Origin: Pseudomonadota bacterium | GTDB taxonomy: Bacteria; Pseudomonadota; Alphaproteobacteria; Paracaedibacterales; CAITNM01 | Direction: 5' to 3' | DNA: 8,611 nt | Assembly (NCBI GenBank): GCA_026400695.1 | Contig: JAPLON010000131.1 | Coordinates: forward strand, 1 to 8,611 | Shown: positions 1-6,823 of the stretch, in pieces | How the letters are laid out: the number at the start of each line of letters is the position of its first letter | Position numbering within the stretch: position 1 is the stretch's first letter | The notes under the pieces: model-generated | Seen by the model: the letters and a program-made list of their open reading frames with translations, nothing else | What the model was told of the DNA's origin: nothing | Databases searched by the model: none | Made by a program: the position numbers and the translations under genes

Positions 1-56
1 TGCTATTTTTAAAAAATTTACCCAAGCTTTATAGGTTGGTAGGTTAATTGTACTAG

Positions 57-80
57 TTTTGCCCACACAAGGGTACAAAA
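57..80. repeat. Imperfect inverted repeat upstream of first gene
   Basis: TTTTGCCC at 57-64 pairs with GGG (71-73) plus CAAAA (76-80) across a 6-nt loop, with a two-base TA bulge. It lies about 50 bases before the start codon at 132. It could be a hairpin in the 5' leader, an operator, or the end of an upstream transcript. There is no T-run after it on either strand, so an intrinsic terminator is unlikely. I found no convincing -35/-10 pair in 1-131. Confidence 0.25.
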
Positions 81-122
81 TTAGGCAATGCTGTCAAACA
101 ACTTAAACAAATCTTAAATTTT

Positions 123-127
123 GGAGG
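123..127 (+). promoter_or_regulatory. Shine-Dalgarno for the exported protein at 132
   Basis: GGAGG is followed by four A residues and then ATG at 132. This is the best plus-strand ribosome binding site in the left part of the window. It supports both the reality of the gene and the chosen start. Confidence 0.75.
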
Positions 128-131
128 AAAA

Positions 132-683
132 ATGTTTTATAAATTACTACTGGGCATATTCATATTTCAGGGAACTTTTTTAAACGCAAGTGATGGTAGT
201 GGTAGTGTTACTGATGTTAATCTTCAGATAGAGGGCTCTACGGCAAGAAAAGCAGTTGCCAGTAGCAGCTCAGATTGTGGTGAAAATTGTGCCAAAGGTA
301 GTGGTTGCATGGCAATGTTTGGAGCTGCAACCATGCATAGTCTAGCAGCTTGGTATGCTTGGCAAGAAATTCAAAAAAGCGAAAATAGATCAGTACAAAA
401 AGCACTTATAGCAAGCATTGTTGGTAACAGCATCGCCGCTGCAGGTGATGCTATTGCTGGTTGTGTTTCTTTAGTTTCTGGCAAAGGTGCTGCTAGTTGT
501 ATAGGGGTGACCTATGGACTTGCATTTGGCCTGGCTAACATCCCAACTTGGGTGGCAATTGGATTTGAGGATAATACAGATGGGGTACAGGAAAGCCTTA
601 CAAAATCTGCTGTTTTAAGCAGCTTAGCTGTTATACCATCTCTATTTGGTATATGTTGTTCTGCTGTAGGAGATAAAGACTAA
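132..683 (+). CDS. Small exported cysteine-containing hydrophobic protein, unknown function
   Basis: I do not recognise this 183-residue protein. Residues 1-19 look like a signal peptide: Lys4, a hydrophobic run and an LNA/S cleavage-like site. A Ser/Gly-rich linker follows, then a cysteine cluster C-x3-C-x5-C at residues 49, 53 and 59. After that come several Ala/Gly-rich hydrophobic stretches (about 60-78, 91-115, 121-145 and 159-178), carrying further cysteines at 111, 123, 175 and 176. The small-residue pattern (GxxxA/AxxxG-like) suggests packed transmembrane or amphipathic helices. It may therefore sit in the envelope, or be an exported protein that inserts into membranes. The start is fixed by GGAGG just upstream. 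The TAA stop overlaps the convergent folD stop by four bases, so any terminator must lie inside folD. A function as effector, pore former or structural protein cannot be told apart from sequence alone. Confidence 0.75.
   Translation: MFYKLLLGIFIFQGTFLNASDGSGSVTDVNLQIEGSTARKAVASSSSDCGENCAKGSGCMAMFGAATMHSLAAWYAWQEIQKSENRSVQKALIASIVGNSIAAAGDAIAGCVSLVSGKGAASCIGVTYGLAFGLANIPTWVAIGFEDNTDGVQESLTKSAVLSSLAVIPSLFGICCSAVGDKD
632..653. repeat. 7-bp inverted repeat just beyond the folD stop
   Basis: TATACCA (632-638) and TGGTATA (647-653) form a perfect 7-bp stem around an 8-nt loop. It lies inside the plus-strand coding region, 27 bases beyond the minus-strand folD stop. It is placed where an operon-end hairpin would be expected, but there is no T-run after it on the minus strand. 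At best it is a weak or factor-assisted transcription end. Confidence 0.25.
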
Positions 684-1552
684 GTCAGATGTGCAGCTTT
701 TAAAGTATTACTTAGAAGTTTTGTAATGGTCATTGGCCCCACTCCACCGGGAACTGGGGTCAACCATCCTGCTACTTGTTTGACCGATTCATGTACATCG
801 CCAACTAAGACACCATCCATCCTAGTTATGCCAACATCAATTACCACGGCACCAGGCTTGATGTAACTTGCTGTAACAAACCCTGGCTTGCCAATCGCCG
901 CAATCACAATATCAGCCTGCTTTGAAATTTCAGCCACATCTTTGGACTGTGAATGCACTACGGTAACCGTTGCACCAGCTTGCTCTAACAAAATTGCCAT
1001 AGGCCTACCAACTAAAATAGAGCGACCAAAAACAATGGCATTTTTTCCACTGATATCAGGCATGACGCTGGTAATTAAATCCATACATCCAAGGGGGGTA
1101 CATGGCACAAAATTTTGATTTTTGCTCATTAACCTGCCTAAGTTGTAATAAGTTAAACCGTCGACATCCTTTTTAGGATCTAATATTTCCAACAAAGCAT
1201 TAGCGTTAAAACCACTTGGTAATGGTAGCTGAATTAAAATACCATCTACAGCTTGATCATTATTCAACTTTAAAAGTGCATCGGTAATTTCACTTTGGCT
1301 TGAGGTTTGTGAAAAACGTAAAACCCTAGAGATTATACCAACTTTCTCACAAGCCTTTTGTTTTGCGGCAACATATACGGCACTTGAAGGATTATTGCCC
1401 ACCAACATAACAGCAAGGCAAGGGGCACGATTTCCCTTGGCTAGATGTGCTTGAACATTTTTAGAAATCTGTAATTGCTGTTGCTCCGCAAGGGAGCGAC
1501 CACACAAGACTTTTGCAAAATTATTTAATTGATCACTGAAAGCTTCCACCAA
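680..1552 (-). CDS. folD: Bifunctional 5,10-methylene-THF dehydrogenase / 5,10-methenyl-THF cyclohydrolase
   Basis: FolD interconverts 5,10-methylene-THF, 5,10-methenyl-THF and 10-formyl-THF in the cytosol, usually with NADP, feeding purine and formyl-Met synthesis. Family landmarks are all present: YVAAK with Tyr60 and the catalytic Lys64, QLPLP with Gln108, DVDG with Asp131, the nucleotide-binding GRSxLVGRP segment, and the C-terminal PVPGGVGPMT signature. These match the E. coli catalytic Lys54, Gln98 and Asp121 with a constant +10 offset. The protein therefore has about ten extra N-terminal residues but is otherwise full length (290 aa against about 288). The start is TTG at 1552 or GTG at 1549. 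No ATG lies before the conserved core and no Shine-Dalgarno is visible, so translation may depend on reinitiation after the upstream stop at 1555-1557. It is the last gene of the operon, and its TAG interlocks with the convergent gene's TAA. Confidence 0.96.
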   Translation of the reverse strand: MVEAFSDQLNNFAKVLCGRSLAEQQQLQISKNVQAHLAKGNRAPCLAVMLVGNNPSSAVYVAAKQKACEKVGIISRVLRFSQTSSQSEITDALLKLNNDQAVDGILIQLPLPSGFNANALLEILDPKKDVDGLTYYNLGRLMSKNQNFVPCTPLGCMDLITSVMPDISGKNAIVFGRSILVGRPMAILLEQAGATVTVVHSQSKDVAEISKQADIVIAAIGKPGFVTASYIKPGAVVIDVGITRMDGVLVGDVHESVKQVAGWLTPVPGGVGPMTITKLLSNTLKAAHLT

Positions 1553-1554
1553 AC

Positions 1555-2175
1555 TTATTTAGAATTAGTACGTACTGGCTTTAAGCTAATCTTAGGCATT
1601 CCACTAATTTCGCAATAAGTACCGTTATTAATGCGCTTTAAGGAATTCATTACTTTAGTTATGTAAACTTCCTGACATTTAGGATCAGGAGAATGGTAAA
1701 GTTTTACAGCCTTAACCCAAGAACCATACTGTGCTTTTAAAGAAGCTAAGTACTTAGCCGCATATGCAATATTTTGGTACGGGTCTAATATCGCCGCAGC
1801 ATTTTTAAATCTCTTATTATGATAACCATAGTTAATTTGTAATGCGCCTATGTTGATATCAATAATTCCTTGATTACGCAAAGATGTCACGTATAGCTTA
1901 GCATCGCTCATGTTTGTGAATTTTTTTGAAGCTCCATTACAATTTACTGCATACGGACTAAATTCAGATTCAATGCTTGCAACTGCCGCCAATAAACCAG
2001 ACGGAATTTTGTACTGCTGTTCTTTTTGGCTAATCAACATTTTACAATCTTGTTTTGTAAACCTTGCTTTCTTTTCCAACGAAACTTTTTTGGGAGGCAA
2101 AGAACCATACACTGTTTGACCAATACCTATGGTAGCAACAACTACTTGAAGAAACTGTTTGAAATTATTCGCCAT
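1555..2175 (-). CDS. Small exported SLT-type lytic transglycosylase (IagB/VirB1-like)
   Basis: Predicted to cleave peptidoglycan between MurNAc and GlcNAc in the periplasm. The start at 2175 gives 206 residues and is set by AGGAGGT at 2184-2190. A longer reading from 2226 would add 17 residues and has no comparable ribosome site. Residues 1-24 form a signal peptide ending near VYG. The SLT fold spans about 43-185. It includes AAVASIESEFSPYAVN with probable catalytic Glu69, IGALQINYGYH (equivalent to the GLMQIN motif of IagB/VirB1 enzymes) and NIAYAAKYLASL. Cysteines at 44 and 79 plus two near the C terminus could form disulfides. It overlaps the nfu stop by 11 nt. Enzymes of this size often open the wall for secretion systems or pili, but no such genes are in the window. 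Wall remodelling for envelope maintenance is equally possible. Confidence 0.88.
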   Translation of the reverse strand: MANNFKQFLQVVVATIGIGQTVYGSLPPKKVSLEKKARFTKQDCKMLISQKEQQYKIPSGLLAAVASIESEFSPYAVNCNGASKKFTNMSDAKLYVTSLRNQGIIDINIGALQINYGYHNKRFKNAAAILDPYQNIAYAAKYLASLKAQYGSWVKAVKLYHSPDPKCQEVYITKVMNSLKRINNGTYCEISGMPKISLKPVRTNSK

Positions 2176-2722
2176 ACTGACGTACCTCCTGAACTTCGGG
2201 AACATAATATTTAAGCATATTTTCAATACCAGACTTTAACGTGGCTGATGAACTCGGGCAGCCACTACACGCACCTTGTAGCTTTAAGTAGACAATACCG
2301 TCTTCAAATGATTCGAATGTAATATCCCCACCATCCATGGCTACTGACGGCCTAACACGAGTGTCTATAATCTCACGAATTTGTTTAACAACTGGATCAG
2401 AGTCATCGTTTTGCGCAACAGCATTGCCATTATAAATTGGCAATCCGTTGACAAAATGCTCCATCAACAAACCAAGCACAGATGGTTTTAAAACATACCA
2501 ATCAAAATCTTCACGCTTAGTAATTGATAAATAATCAGCGCTTAAGAATACCCCTTCGATACCTTCAACCAACAGCAAACGCTTTGCCAATGGGCAACTA
2601 GACGCGTCCTGATTCTTTTTAAACTCTAAAGAACGAACCCCACTCGCACCATCCAGCACTGGCTTTTCTGGCAAAAATTTTAGTGTTTGTGGGTTTGGGG
2701 TTTCCTCAGTTTGAATGAACAT
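2165..2722 (-). CDS. Nfu-type Fe-S cluster scaffold/carrier protein
   Basis: A 185-residue cytosolic Fe-S carrier. Residues 1-90 form the Nfu N-terminal domain, opening with the typical MFIQTEETPNPQTLKFLP. Residues 112-182 form the NifU C-terminal domain with GGDITFES and the cluster-binding CxxC at Cys152/Cys155 (ACSGCPSS). Length and two-domain layout match alphaproteobacterial and mitochondrial NFU1 proteins, which hand 4Fe-4S clusters to client enzymes. The ATG shares one base with the htrA stop (TAATG). The last codons of htrA (Gly-Arg-Gly) spell GGAAGAGGT and supply the Shine-Dalgarno, so translation is probably coupled. Its last codons in turn carry the ribosome site of the transglycosylase gene. 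No Fe-S assembly genes (isc or suf) are in the window. Confidence 0.95.
   Translation of the reverse strand: MFIQTEETPNPQTLKFLPEKPVLDGASGVRSLEFKKNQDASSCPLAKRLLLVEGIEGVFLSADYLSITKREDFDWYVLKPSVLGLLMEHFVNGLPIYNGNAVAQNDDSDPVVKQIREIIDTRVRPSVAMDGGDITFESFEDGIVYLKLQGACSGCPSSSATLKSGIENMLKYYVPEVQEVRQYGE
2184..2190 (-). promoter_or_regulatory. Shine-Dalgarno inside nfu for the transglycosylase
   Basis: On the minus strand AGGAGGT stands 8 nt before the ATG at 2175, a near-ideal site, and it is encoded by the Gln-Glu-Val codons near the Nfu C terminus. It settles the start of the downstream gene at 2175 rather than 2226. Confidence 0.85.
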
Positions 2723-4587
2723 TAACCTCTTCCAATAAAAGACTTAAACTTGTCAGCAAGTTTTGACAAAAAGGATTTGTTATTGTTACTTTCTAGCGCA
2801 CTTTTAGTGCCTTTGGCAACCCCATGCTCTTGAGTGGCTTGATTACTTACATCTTGCTCGTCTTCGTGCTTGGGTAAAACCTCATCTTTATGAGAAGTAA
2901 ATTCCTCTGATTTTTGCTCATCTACCTTTTCTTCTTCTTGAGCCAATTCTGGTTTTATCAATTCTGGAGCAGCCTCAACAGATTTTTGCTCTTCTGCTTT
3001 TTTAGCTTCTTCTTCCGATTTAGATTTTTCTTCCACACTATTATCTTGCTTTGGCTCTGGTTTTTTAGCCTCTTCTTCCGCATCAATACGCAGTGGCATG
3101 TATGCTGGCTTACCGTCACGTGAAATTAACAACAAAATATTTTTACGCTTATTTTCTTTTGCTTTTTTGACAATTGATTCAAAATCGCTAGGCGTGCTAA
3201 GTTCTTTACCATTCGCTTCTTCAATGATATCACCTGGCAATAATGAAATCTGATCACCAGCTAAATTTTGATCAATGTTAATGACTATCACACCATGTGG
3301 CTCTTTATTATTCTGGGCCATACGTTCTTTGATTTCTGCTGGAATTTCAGCAATCTCAATTCCAGCGATAACTATACTTTTTGATTTTTGATCTGCTTTT
3401 TCGCCAACACTAACCATATCTTTCTTAGCATCTGGCATTTCATCAACTTTGATTTTTACATCAACCATTTTGCCCTTACGCCATGCCCTTACAGTAACGG
3501 TTTTACCAATCTCAGTTTCCCCCACTAAACGTGAAAGAATGTGAGATTCTGTCACTTTTTTACCTTCATAGGCTAAGATTATATCACCTACTTCTAGCTT
3601 ACCCTCTGCAGGTCCTTTTTCGATGACACTACCAACGATTACGCCAATTTCATCCATACCCTGGCTTTCAGCCATGTTTTTGTCAAAAGCTTGGATACGT
3701 ATACCCAACTGACCACGACGTGTTTTACCGTACTTGAGTAATTGATCAACTGTTTGGCGCGCAATGTTTGCCGGAATCGCAAAACCAATACCAATGTTAC
3801 CACCTGTATTAGTGATAATAGCGTTGTTTATACCAATAACTTCACCTTTGGTATTAAACAAGGCTCCACCAGAACTTCCCACGTTAATTTGTGCACTATG
3901 TTGAATAAATTCAAAATCTTGCTGCATACCTGAAGGGACGTACCTACCTTTATGGGAAACCACACCAACTGTAACCGTATTTCCAAAGTTAAACGGGTTA
4001 CCAATTGCAATTACCCAATCACCTGTTTTAACTTCTTCAGAATTAGCCCAAGAAACTGTTGGCAAGTTGCGCTTATCTGCTGGCAAACTGCTTAGATCTA
4101 GCTTAATTACAGCAACATCATTACGAGCATCTGATGCTAATAAAGTTCCAGGAACTTCTGTTTTGTCTTCGAGTACAACTACAAGAGTTTTAGCTTCTGT
4201 GACCACGTGATGGTTCGTAACAACATAAGCTATTTTGCCATTGCAATAGACAATGAACCCAGCGCCAACCGCCTGTGATTTACGTGGCCTTTCCATTTGC
4301 CCCATAAATTCACGAAATAGCTCTTCTAAAGGATTACCTGGCCCCATACGCCCGTGCGGCGACATACCTGGCACAGACATTGTGCCATCACCACGTGCTT
4401 CTATTACCTGGGTTGCCTGTACGCTAACCACAGCAGGTAATACCTTATCAACCACACTTGAAAAACCCTTACTAACATCCAGTGCAACAGATTCTGACGA
4501 ACCTGAACCTACTGAACCTGCTTCTTTTTCTGCCATTAAAGAAAATGTGAAACACAAAACAGAAACTAACGATACTAGAAAACGCAT
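2722..4587 (-). CDS. htrA: Periplasmic HtrA/DegP-family serine protease with a charged C-terminal tail
   Basis: HtrA proteases degrade or hold misfolded proteins in the periplasm. Residues 1-19 are a signal peptide (cleavage near LMA/E). The trypsin-like domain spans about 40-285, with a catalytic triad of His127 (TNHHVV), Asp157 (RNDVAVIKLD) and Ser239 (GSSGG). Two PDZ domains follow at about 290-385 and 403-502. The protein then runs on for about 118 residues. Residues 503-595 are rich in Glu and Lys and probably disordered. The last 18 or so (SFLSKLADKFKSFIG) look like an amphipathic helix. At 621 aa it is far longer than E. coli DegP (474). The conserved TDAAIN before the nucleophile reads HSAQIN. 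AGAGGG ends 3 nt before the ATG. It lies 51 nt after hflC, the usual alphaproteobacterial hflKC-htrA order. This order suggests joint membrane and periplasm quality control. Confidence 0.95.
   Translation of the reverse strand: MRFLVSLVSVLCFTFSLMAEKEAGSVGSGSSESVALDVSKGFSSVVDKVLPAVVSVQATQVIEARGDGTMSVPGMSPHGRMGPGNPLEELFREFMGQMERPRKSQAVGAGFIVYCNGKIAYVVTNHHVVTEAKTLVVVLEDKTEVPGTLLASDARNDVAVIKLDLSSLPADKRNLPTVSWANSEEVKTGDWVIAIGNPFNFGNTVTVGVVSHKGRYVPSGMQQDFEFIQHSAQINVGSSGGALFNTKGEVIGINNAIITNTGGNIGIGFAIPANIARQTVDQLLKYGKTRRGQLGIRIQAFDKNMAESQGMDEIGVIVGSVIEKGPAEGKLEVGDIILAYEGKKVTESHILSRLVGETEIGKTVTVRAWRKGKMVDVKIKVDEMPDAKKDMVSVGEKADQKSKSIVIAGIEIAEIPAEIKERMAQNNKEPHGVIVINIDQNLAGDQISLLPGDIIEEANGKELSTPSDFESIVKKAKENKRKNILLLISRDGKPAYMPLRIDAEEEAKKPEPKQDNSVEEKSKSEEEAKKAEEQKSVEAAPELIKPELAQEEEKVDEQKSEEFTSHKDEVLPKHEDEQDVSNQATQEHGVAKGTKSALESNNNKSFLSKLADKFKSFIGRG
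2998..3080 (-). repeat. Short direct repeat in the htrA tail coding DNA
   Basis: Two 20-nt copies at 2998-3017 and 3061-3080 differ at one base and are 63 nt (21 codons) apart. Both encode EEEAKK. They suggest that the charged tail grew by slippage or duplication of acidic/lysine codon blocks. Confidence 0.7.
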
Positions 4588-4638
4588 ATACCCTCTATTC
4601 TTAAAATTATCATAAAATTTTACTAAAACTATTGTGGC

Positions 4639-5511
4639 CTACTTTGGTAAAGATTCCGTTAAGAATTTTGTATATCCATTATCAGTTGAAAGTAAAAATG
4701 ACGATCCAGCTTTAATACTGTTTCGGTATGATTCTAGAGTTCGGTAAAATTCGTAAAAATCAGGATCGGCACCAAATGATTCTGCCGCAATTTCAATTGC
4801 CTTAGCATCACCACCACCACAAATATCTTCTGATTGTTTATTGGCTTCCGCTAGAATAATCGTTTTTTCCTTATCAGCCTGGGCCCTAATTCCAATTGCT
4901 AATTCTTCACCTTTTGCACGATTTTCTTTAGCAAAACGTACCAGCTCAGAATTCATTCTAGCAAACACTGTATTACGGTTTTCCGTTGGTAATTCAGCGC
5001 GAATGATTCGCACATCAACAATGGTAATACCTAATGGTTCAGCAATAGTCCGAACCTCTTCTAAAATTTGGTGCATGTTATCAGAGCGTTCTTTGCGAAG
5101 CATCGAGCGTAGCTCAACCTTACCAACTACGTTAAGTACTGAGCTACGAATAATTGCTTTTAAGCGATCACGCAAGCCATCTTCAGAAGCCGGCCTTACT
5201 GATTGAAGAAACTTCAACGGATCAGAAATTTTATAGCGGGTATAGGTGTTTACCCACAAACGCTTTTGATCTTGGGTGAACGCTTCAATTGGCGGTAAAT
5301 CATAATCAAGAATTCTGGTTTCATAAAATAAAATTTTCTCAATAAATGGAACCTTTATCTTTAAGCCTGGTTCAGTATGAATGCGTCTATACTCACCAAA
5401 CATAAGAACTATAGCTTGGGTAGTTTGATTAACCACAAATAATGCATCACTTAGAAAAATTATTAGCACTACAGGAAAAATGCGTAGCCAAATTGGAATA
5501 TTTTTCAACAT
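4639..5511 (-). CDS. hflC: HflC, SPFH/band-7 subunit of the HflKC complex
   Basis: HflC pairs with HflK in a large inner-membrane cage around the FtsH protease, mostly facing the periplasm, and limits FtsH access to membrane substrates. An N-terminal signal anchor spans about residues 9-28. The band-7 domain follows, from FVVNQTTQAIVLMFGEY through PGLKIKVPFIE, with LPTENRNTVFARMNSE in the second half. Next come an Ala/Glu/Lys-rich coiled coil (RAKGEELAIGIRAQADKEK) and the C-terminal ADPDFYEFYRTLESY, typical of HflC. The length of 290 aa is shorter than E. coli HflC (334), which has an insertion in this region. The usual RGEGDA after the coiled coil reads CGGGDA here. Its ATG overlaps the hflK stop by one base (TAATG). 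The stop is TAG, 51 nt before htrA. Confidence 0.96.
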   Translation of the reverse strand: MLKNIPIWLRIFPVVLIIFLSDALFVVNQTTQAIVLMFGEYRRIHTEPGLKIKVPFIEKILFYETRILDYDLPPIEAFTQDQKRLWVNTYTRYKISDPLKFLQSVRPASEDGLRDRLKAIIRSSVLNVVGKVELRSMLRKERSDNMHQILEEVRTIAEPLGITIVDVRIIRAELPTENRNTVFARMNSELVRFAKENRAKGEELAIGIRAQADKEKTIILAEANKQSEDICGGGDAKAIEIAAESFGADPDFYEFYRTLESYRNSIKAGSSFLLSTDNGYTKFLTESLPK

Positions 5512-6641
5512 TACGCTATCTCCTTCTTCTTTAACAAGGCAGCGGGATTCAACTGATTATAGTTTTGCAAAGACTTTGCTAAATCTTTATCAACGATCGT
5601 GACTACGCCACGTTTCATTAATTCATCCATGGTTTCCCTATGCATTCTAATACGAGTAACTCTTTGATTTTTACGGTTTGCTATTTGAACCTGATTAAAC
5701 CTAGCGGCTTCACCTTCAGCTTTGGCAACAATTTCCGCAGCGTAAGCTTCAGCACCACGTAGGATACTTTCTGCTTGACCACGCGCCTTTGGTAAAATGT
5801 CGTTAGTATAGCTTTGGGCTTCGTTGCTTAAGCGGTCTGCATCAACTTTAGATGCTTGCATATCGTTAAATGCTTCAAGCACTTGTGCAGGTGGTGATAC
5901 CTTCTGCAGCTGGAAACTAGTAATTTGCACACCCGTATTATAAGAATCAAGAATTTTTTGTAAAAGCTCTTGTACTTGATTAGAAATAAGAAGACGTTCT
6001 CCAGTTAAAGCTTTAAGGGCAGTTGTTTGTCCCATAATTTCACGTAAAGCACTTTCGGCTGCCGCACGAATAGTTTCATCAGGATTACGCACAACAAATA
6101 TATACTGGGTGATATCCTTAATTTTCCACATGATAGTATAGTCTGTAAGCACCATATTTTCATCACCAGTCAAAATAAGACTGCGTTCAGAATCACCTTC
6201 ATGGGTAGTACTGCTATCAATCTGGTTAACCACAGTTTTTTTGATGATTTCACGTTCTATAGGAGCTGGCAAACGATAATGCCACCCTGGCAAGTACGTA
6301 CCTTCCATTTTACCAAAACGCAAAACGACAGAAACTTCATCTTGCCCGACATTATAAAAACCTGAACCAAACCAAACTGCTATCAATAACGTACCAAGAA
6401 TAGCAATAAAGCCAGATTGATTTCCAGAAGAAGATGATCCCCCCCTACCGCCACTGCCGCCACCATTGCGAGCTTCTTTAAAGCGACGTTGGAAATCACC
6501 AATAATTTTTCCAAAATCAGGCTGCCCCTGATTGGAATCATTTCCGCGTGTTTGCTTTGGCTCTGAATCTTTAGCTGGTTTTTTTTGAGGTTCGTTCTTT
6601 ACGTCCCACGGATTCTCTCCGTTATCGTCTTCTGAGCTCAT
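5511..6641 (-). CDS. hflK: HflK, SPFH/band-7 subunit of the HflKC complex
   Basis: HflK is the partner of HflC in the FtsH-associated membrane complex. The start chosen is ATG at 6641 (376 aa). A TTG three codons upstream at 6650 is possible but less likely. The N-terminal cytosolic region is polar, with NPWD near residue 10, the conserved PDFGKIIGDFQRRF segment and a Gly/Ser-rich linker. One transmembrane helix follows at about 78-96. The band-7 domain then begins with GFYNVGQDEVSVVLRFG. LTGDENMV, ALREIMGQ and the coiled coil SYTNDILPKARGQAESILRGAEAY match E. coli HflK closely. It lacks the long Ser/Gln-rich C-terminal tail of the E. coli protein. It is the first gene of the operon. No strong Shine-Dalgarno precedes it. 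Its last codons (Lys-Lys-Glu-Ile) encode the AAGGAG that serves hflC. Confidence 0.96.
   Translation of the reverse strand: MSSEDDNGENPWDVKNEPQKKPAKDSEPKQTRGNDSNQGQPDFGKIIGDFQRRFKEARNGGGSGGRGGSSSSGNQSGFIAILGTLLIAVWFGSGFYNVGQDEVSVVLRFGKMEGTYLPGWHYRLPAPIEREIIKKTVVNQIDSSTTHEGDSERSLILTGDENMVLTDYTIMWKIKDITQYIFVVRNPDETIRAAAESALREIMGQTTALKALTGERLLISNQVQELLQKILDSYNTGVQITSFQLQKVSPPAQVLEAFNDMQASKVDADRLSNEAQSYTNDILPKARGQAESILRGAEAYAAEIVAKAEGEAARFNQVQIANRKNQRVTRIRMHRETMDELMKRGVVTIVDKDLAKSLQNYNQLNPAALLKKKEIA
5520..5525 (-). promoter_or_regulatory. Shine-Dalgarno inside hflK for hflC
   Basis: AAGGAG on the minus strand, 8 nt before the hflC ATG, is encoded by the last codons of hflK. Together with the TAATG junction this implies coupled, roughly equal synthesis of the two subunits. 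Confidence 0.8.
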
Positions 6642-6675
6642 TTTTGTCAATACAATCTTGCATATATATGGCTAC

Positions 6676-6703
6676 ATGATAGGCACTAAACGCTAAAATG
6701 CAA
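6676..6703 (-). promoter_or_regulatory. Candidate sigma70 promoter for the hflK operon
   Basis: On the minus strand TTGCAT (6698-6703) and TATCAT (6676-6681) are 16 nt apart. The -10 matches five of six bases but the -35 only three. It lies 34 bases before the hflK ATG. No heat-shock-type promoter (CTTGAA with CCCCAT) was found, although the genes are of stress-response type. Confidence 0.35.
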
Positions 6704-6760
6704 AGGGGGATAAATTTAAAAAATTTCCTTTGCTATCAATAACAGAGATAGAGCAAATCA

Positions 6761-6790
6761 TTGACAGCATACTTAATAGATTGTTACAAT
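6761..6790 (+). promoter_or_regulatory. Strong candidate sigma70 promoter for the gene at 6824
   Basis: A perfect TTGACA (6761-6766) is followed after 18 nt by TACAAT (6785-6790), five of six to consensus. Transcription would begin near 6797, giving a leader of under 30 nt. It is the best promoter visible in the window. Confidence 0.6.
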
Positions 6791-6823
6791 TTAAACGAAA
6801 GTATTAAATTTAAATGACGTATC

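Noticed and set aside
1555..2226. Longer reading of the transglycosylase beginning at 2226
   Set aside because: The extra 17 residues would precede the signal peptide and overlap nfu further. AGGAGGT sits exactly before the ATG at 2175.
2914..3123. Plus-strand Phe-rich reading frame
   Set aside because: It is antisense to the Glu/Lys-rich tail of htrA. GAA/AAA codons read backwards give Phe. No ribosome site supports it.
4253..4615. Plus-strand reading frame of 120 codons opposite the htrA start
   Set aside because: It is a shadow of htrA, with no signal, domain or ribosome site.
4588..4638. Internal promoter in the hflC-htrA gap
   Set aside because: TATGAT/GATAAT-like -10 sequences occur, but no acceptable -35 does. 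AT-rich DNA gives such matches by chance.
4841..5206. Plus-strand reading frame of 121 codons opposite hflC
   Set aside because: It is a shadow of a strongly conserved gene, and its composition reflects the reverse complement.
5511..6650. TTG start for hflK at 6650
   Set aside because: An ATG lies three codons downstream at 6641, and neither position has a strong ribosome site. ATG is the simpler choice.
6676..6760. Heat-shock (sigma32-type) promoter before hflK
   Set aside because: A CCCCC run is present on the minus strand, but no CTTGAA-like -35 lies at the right distance.
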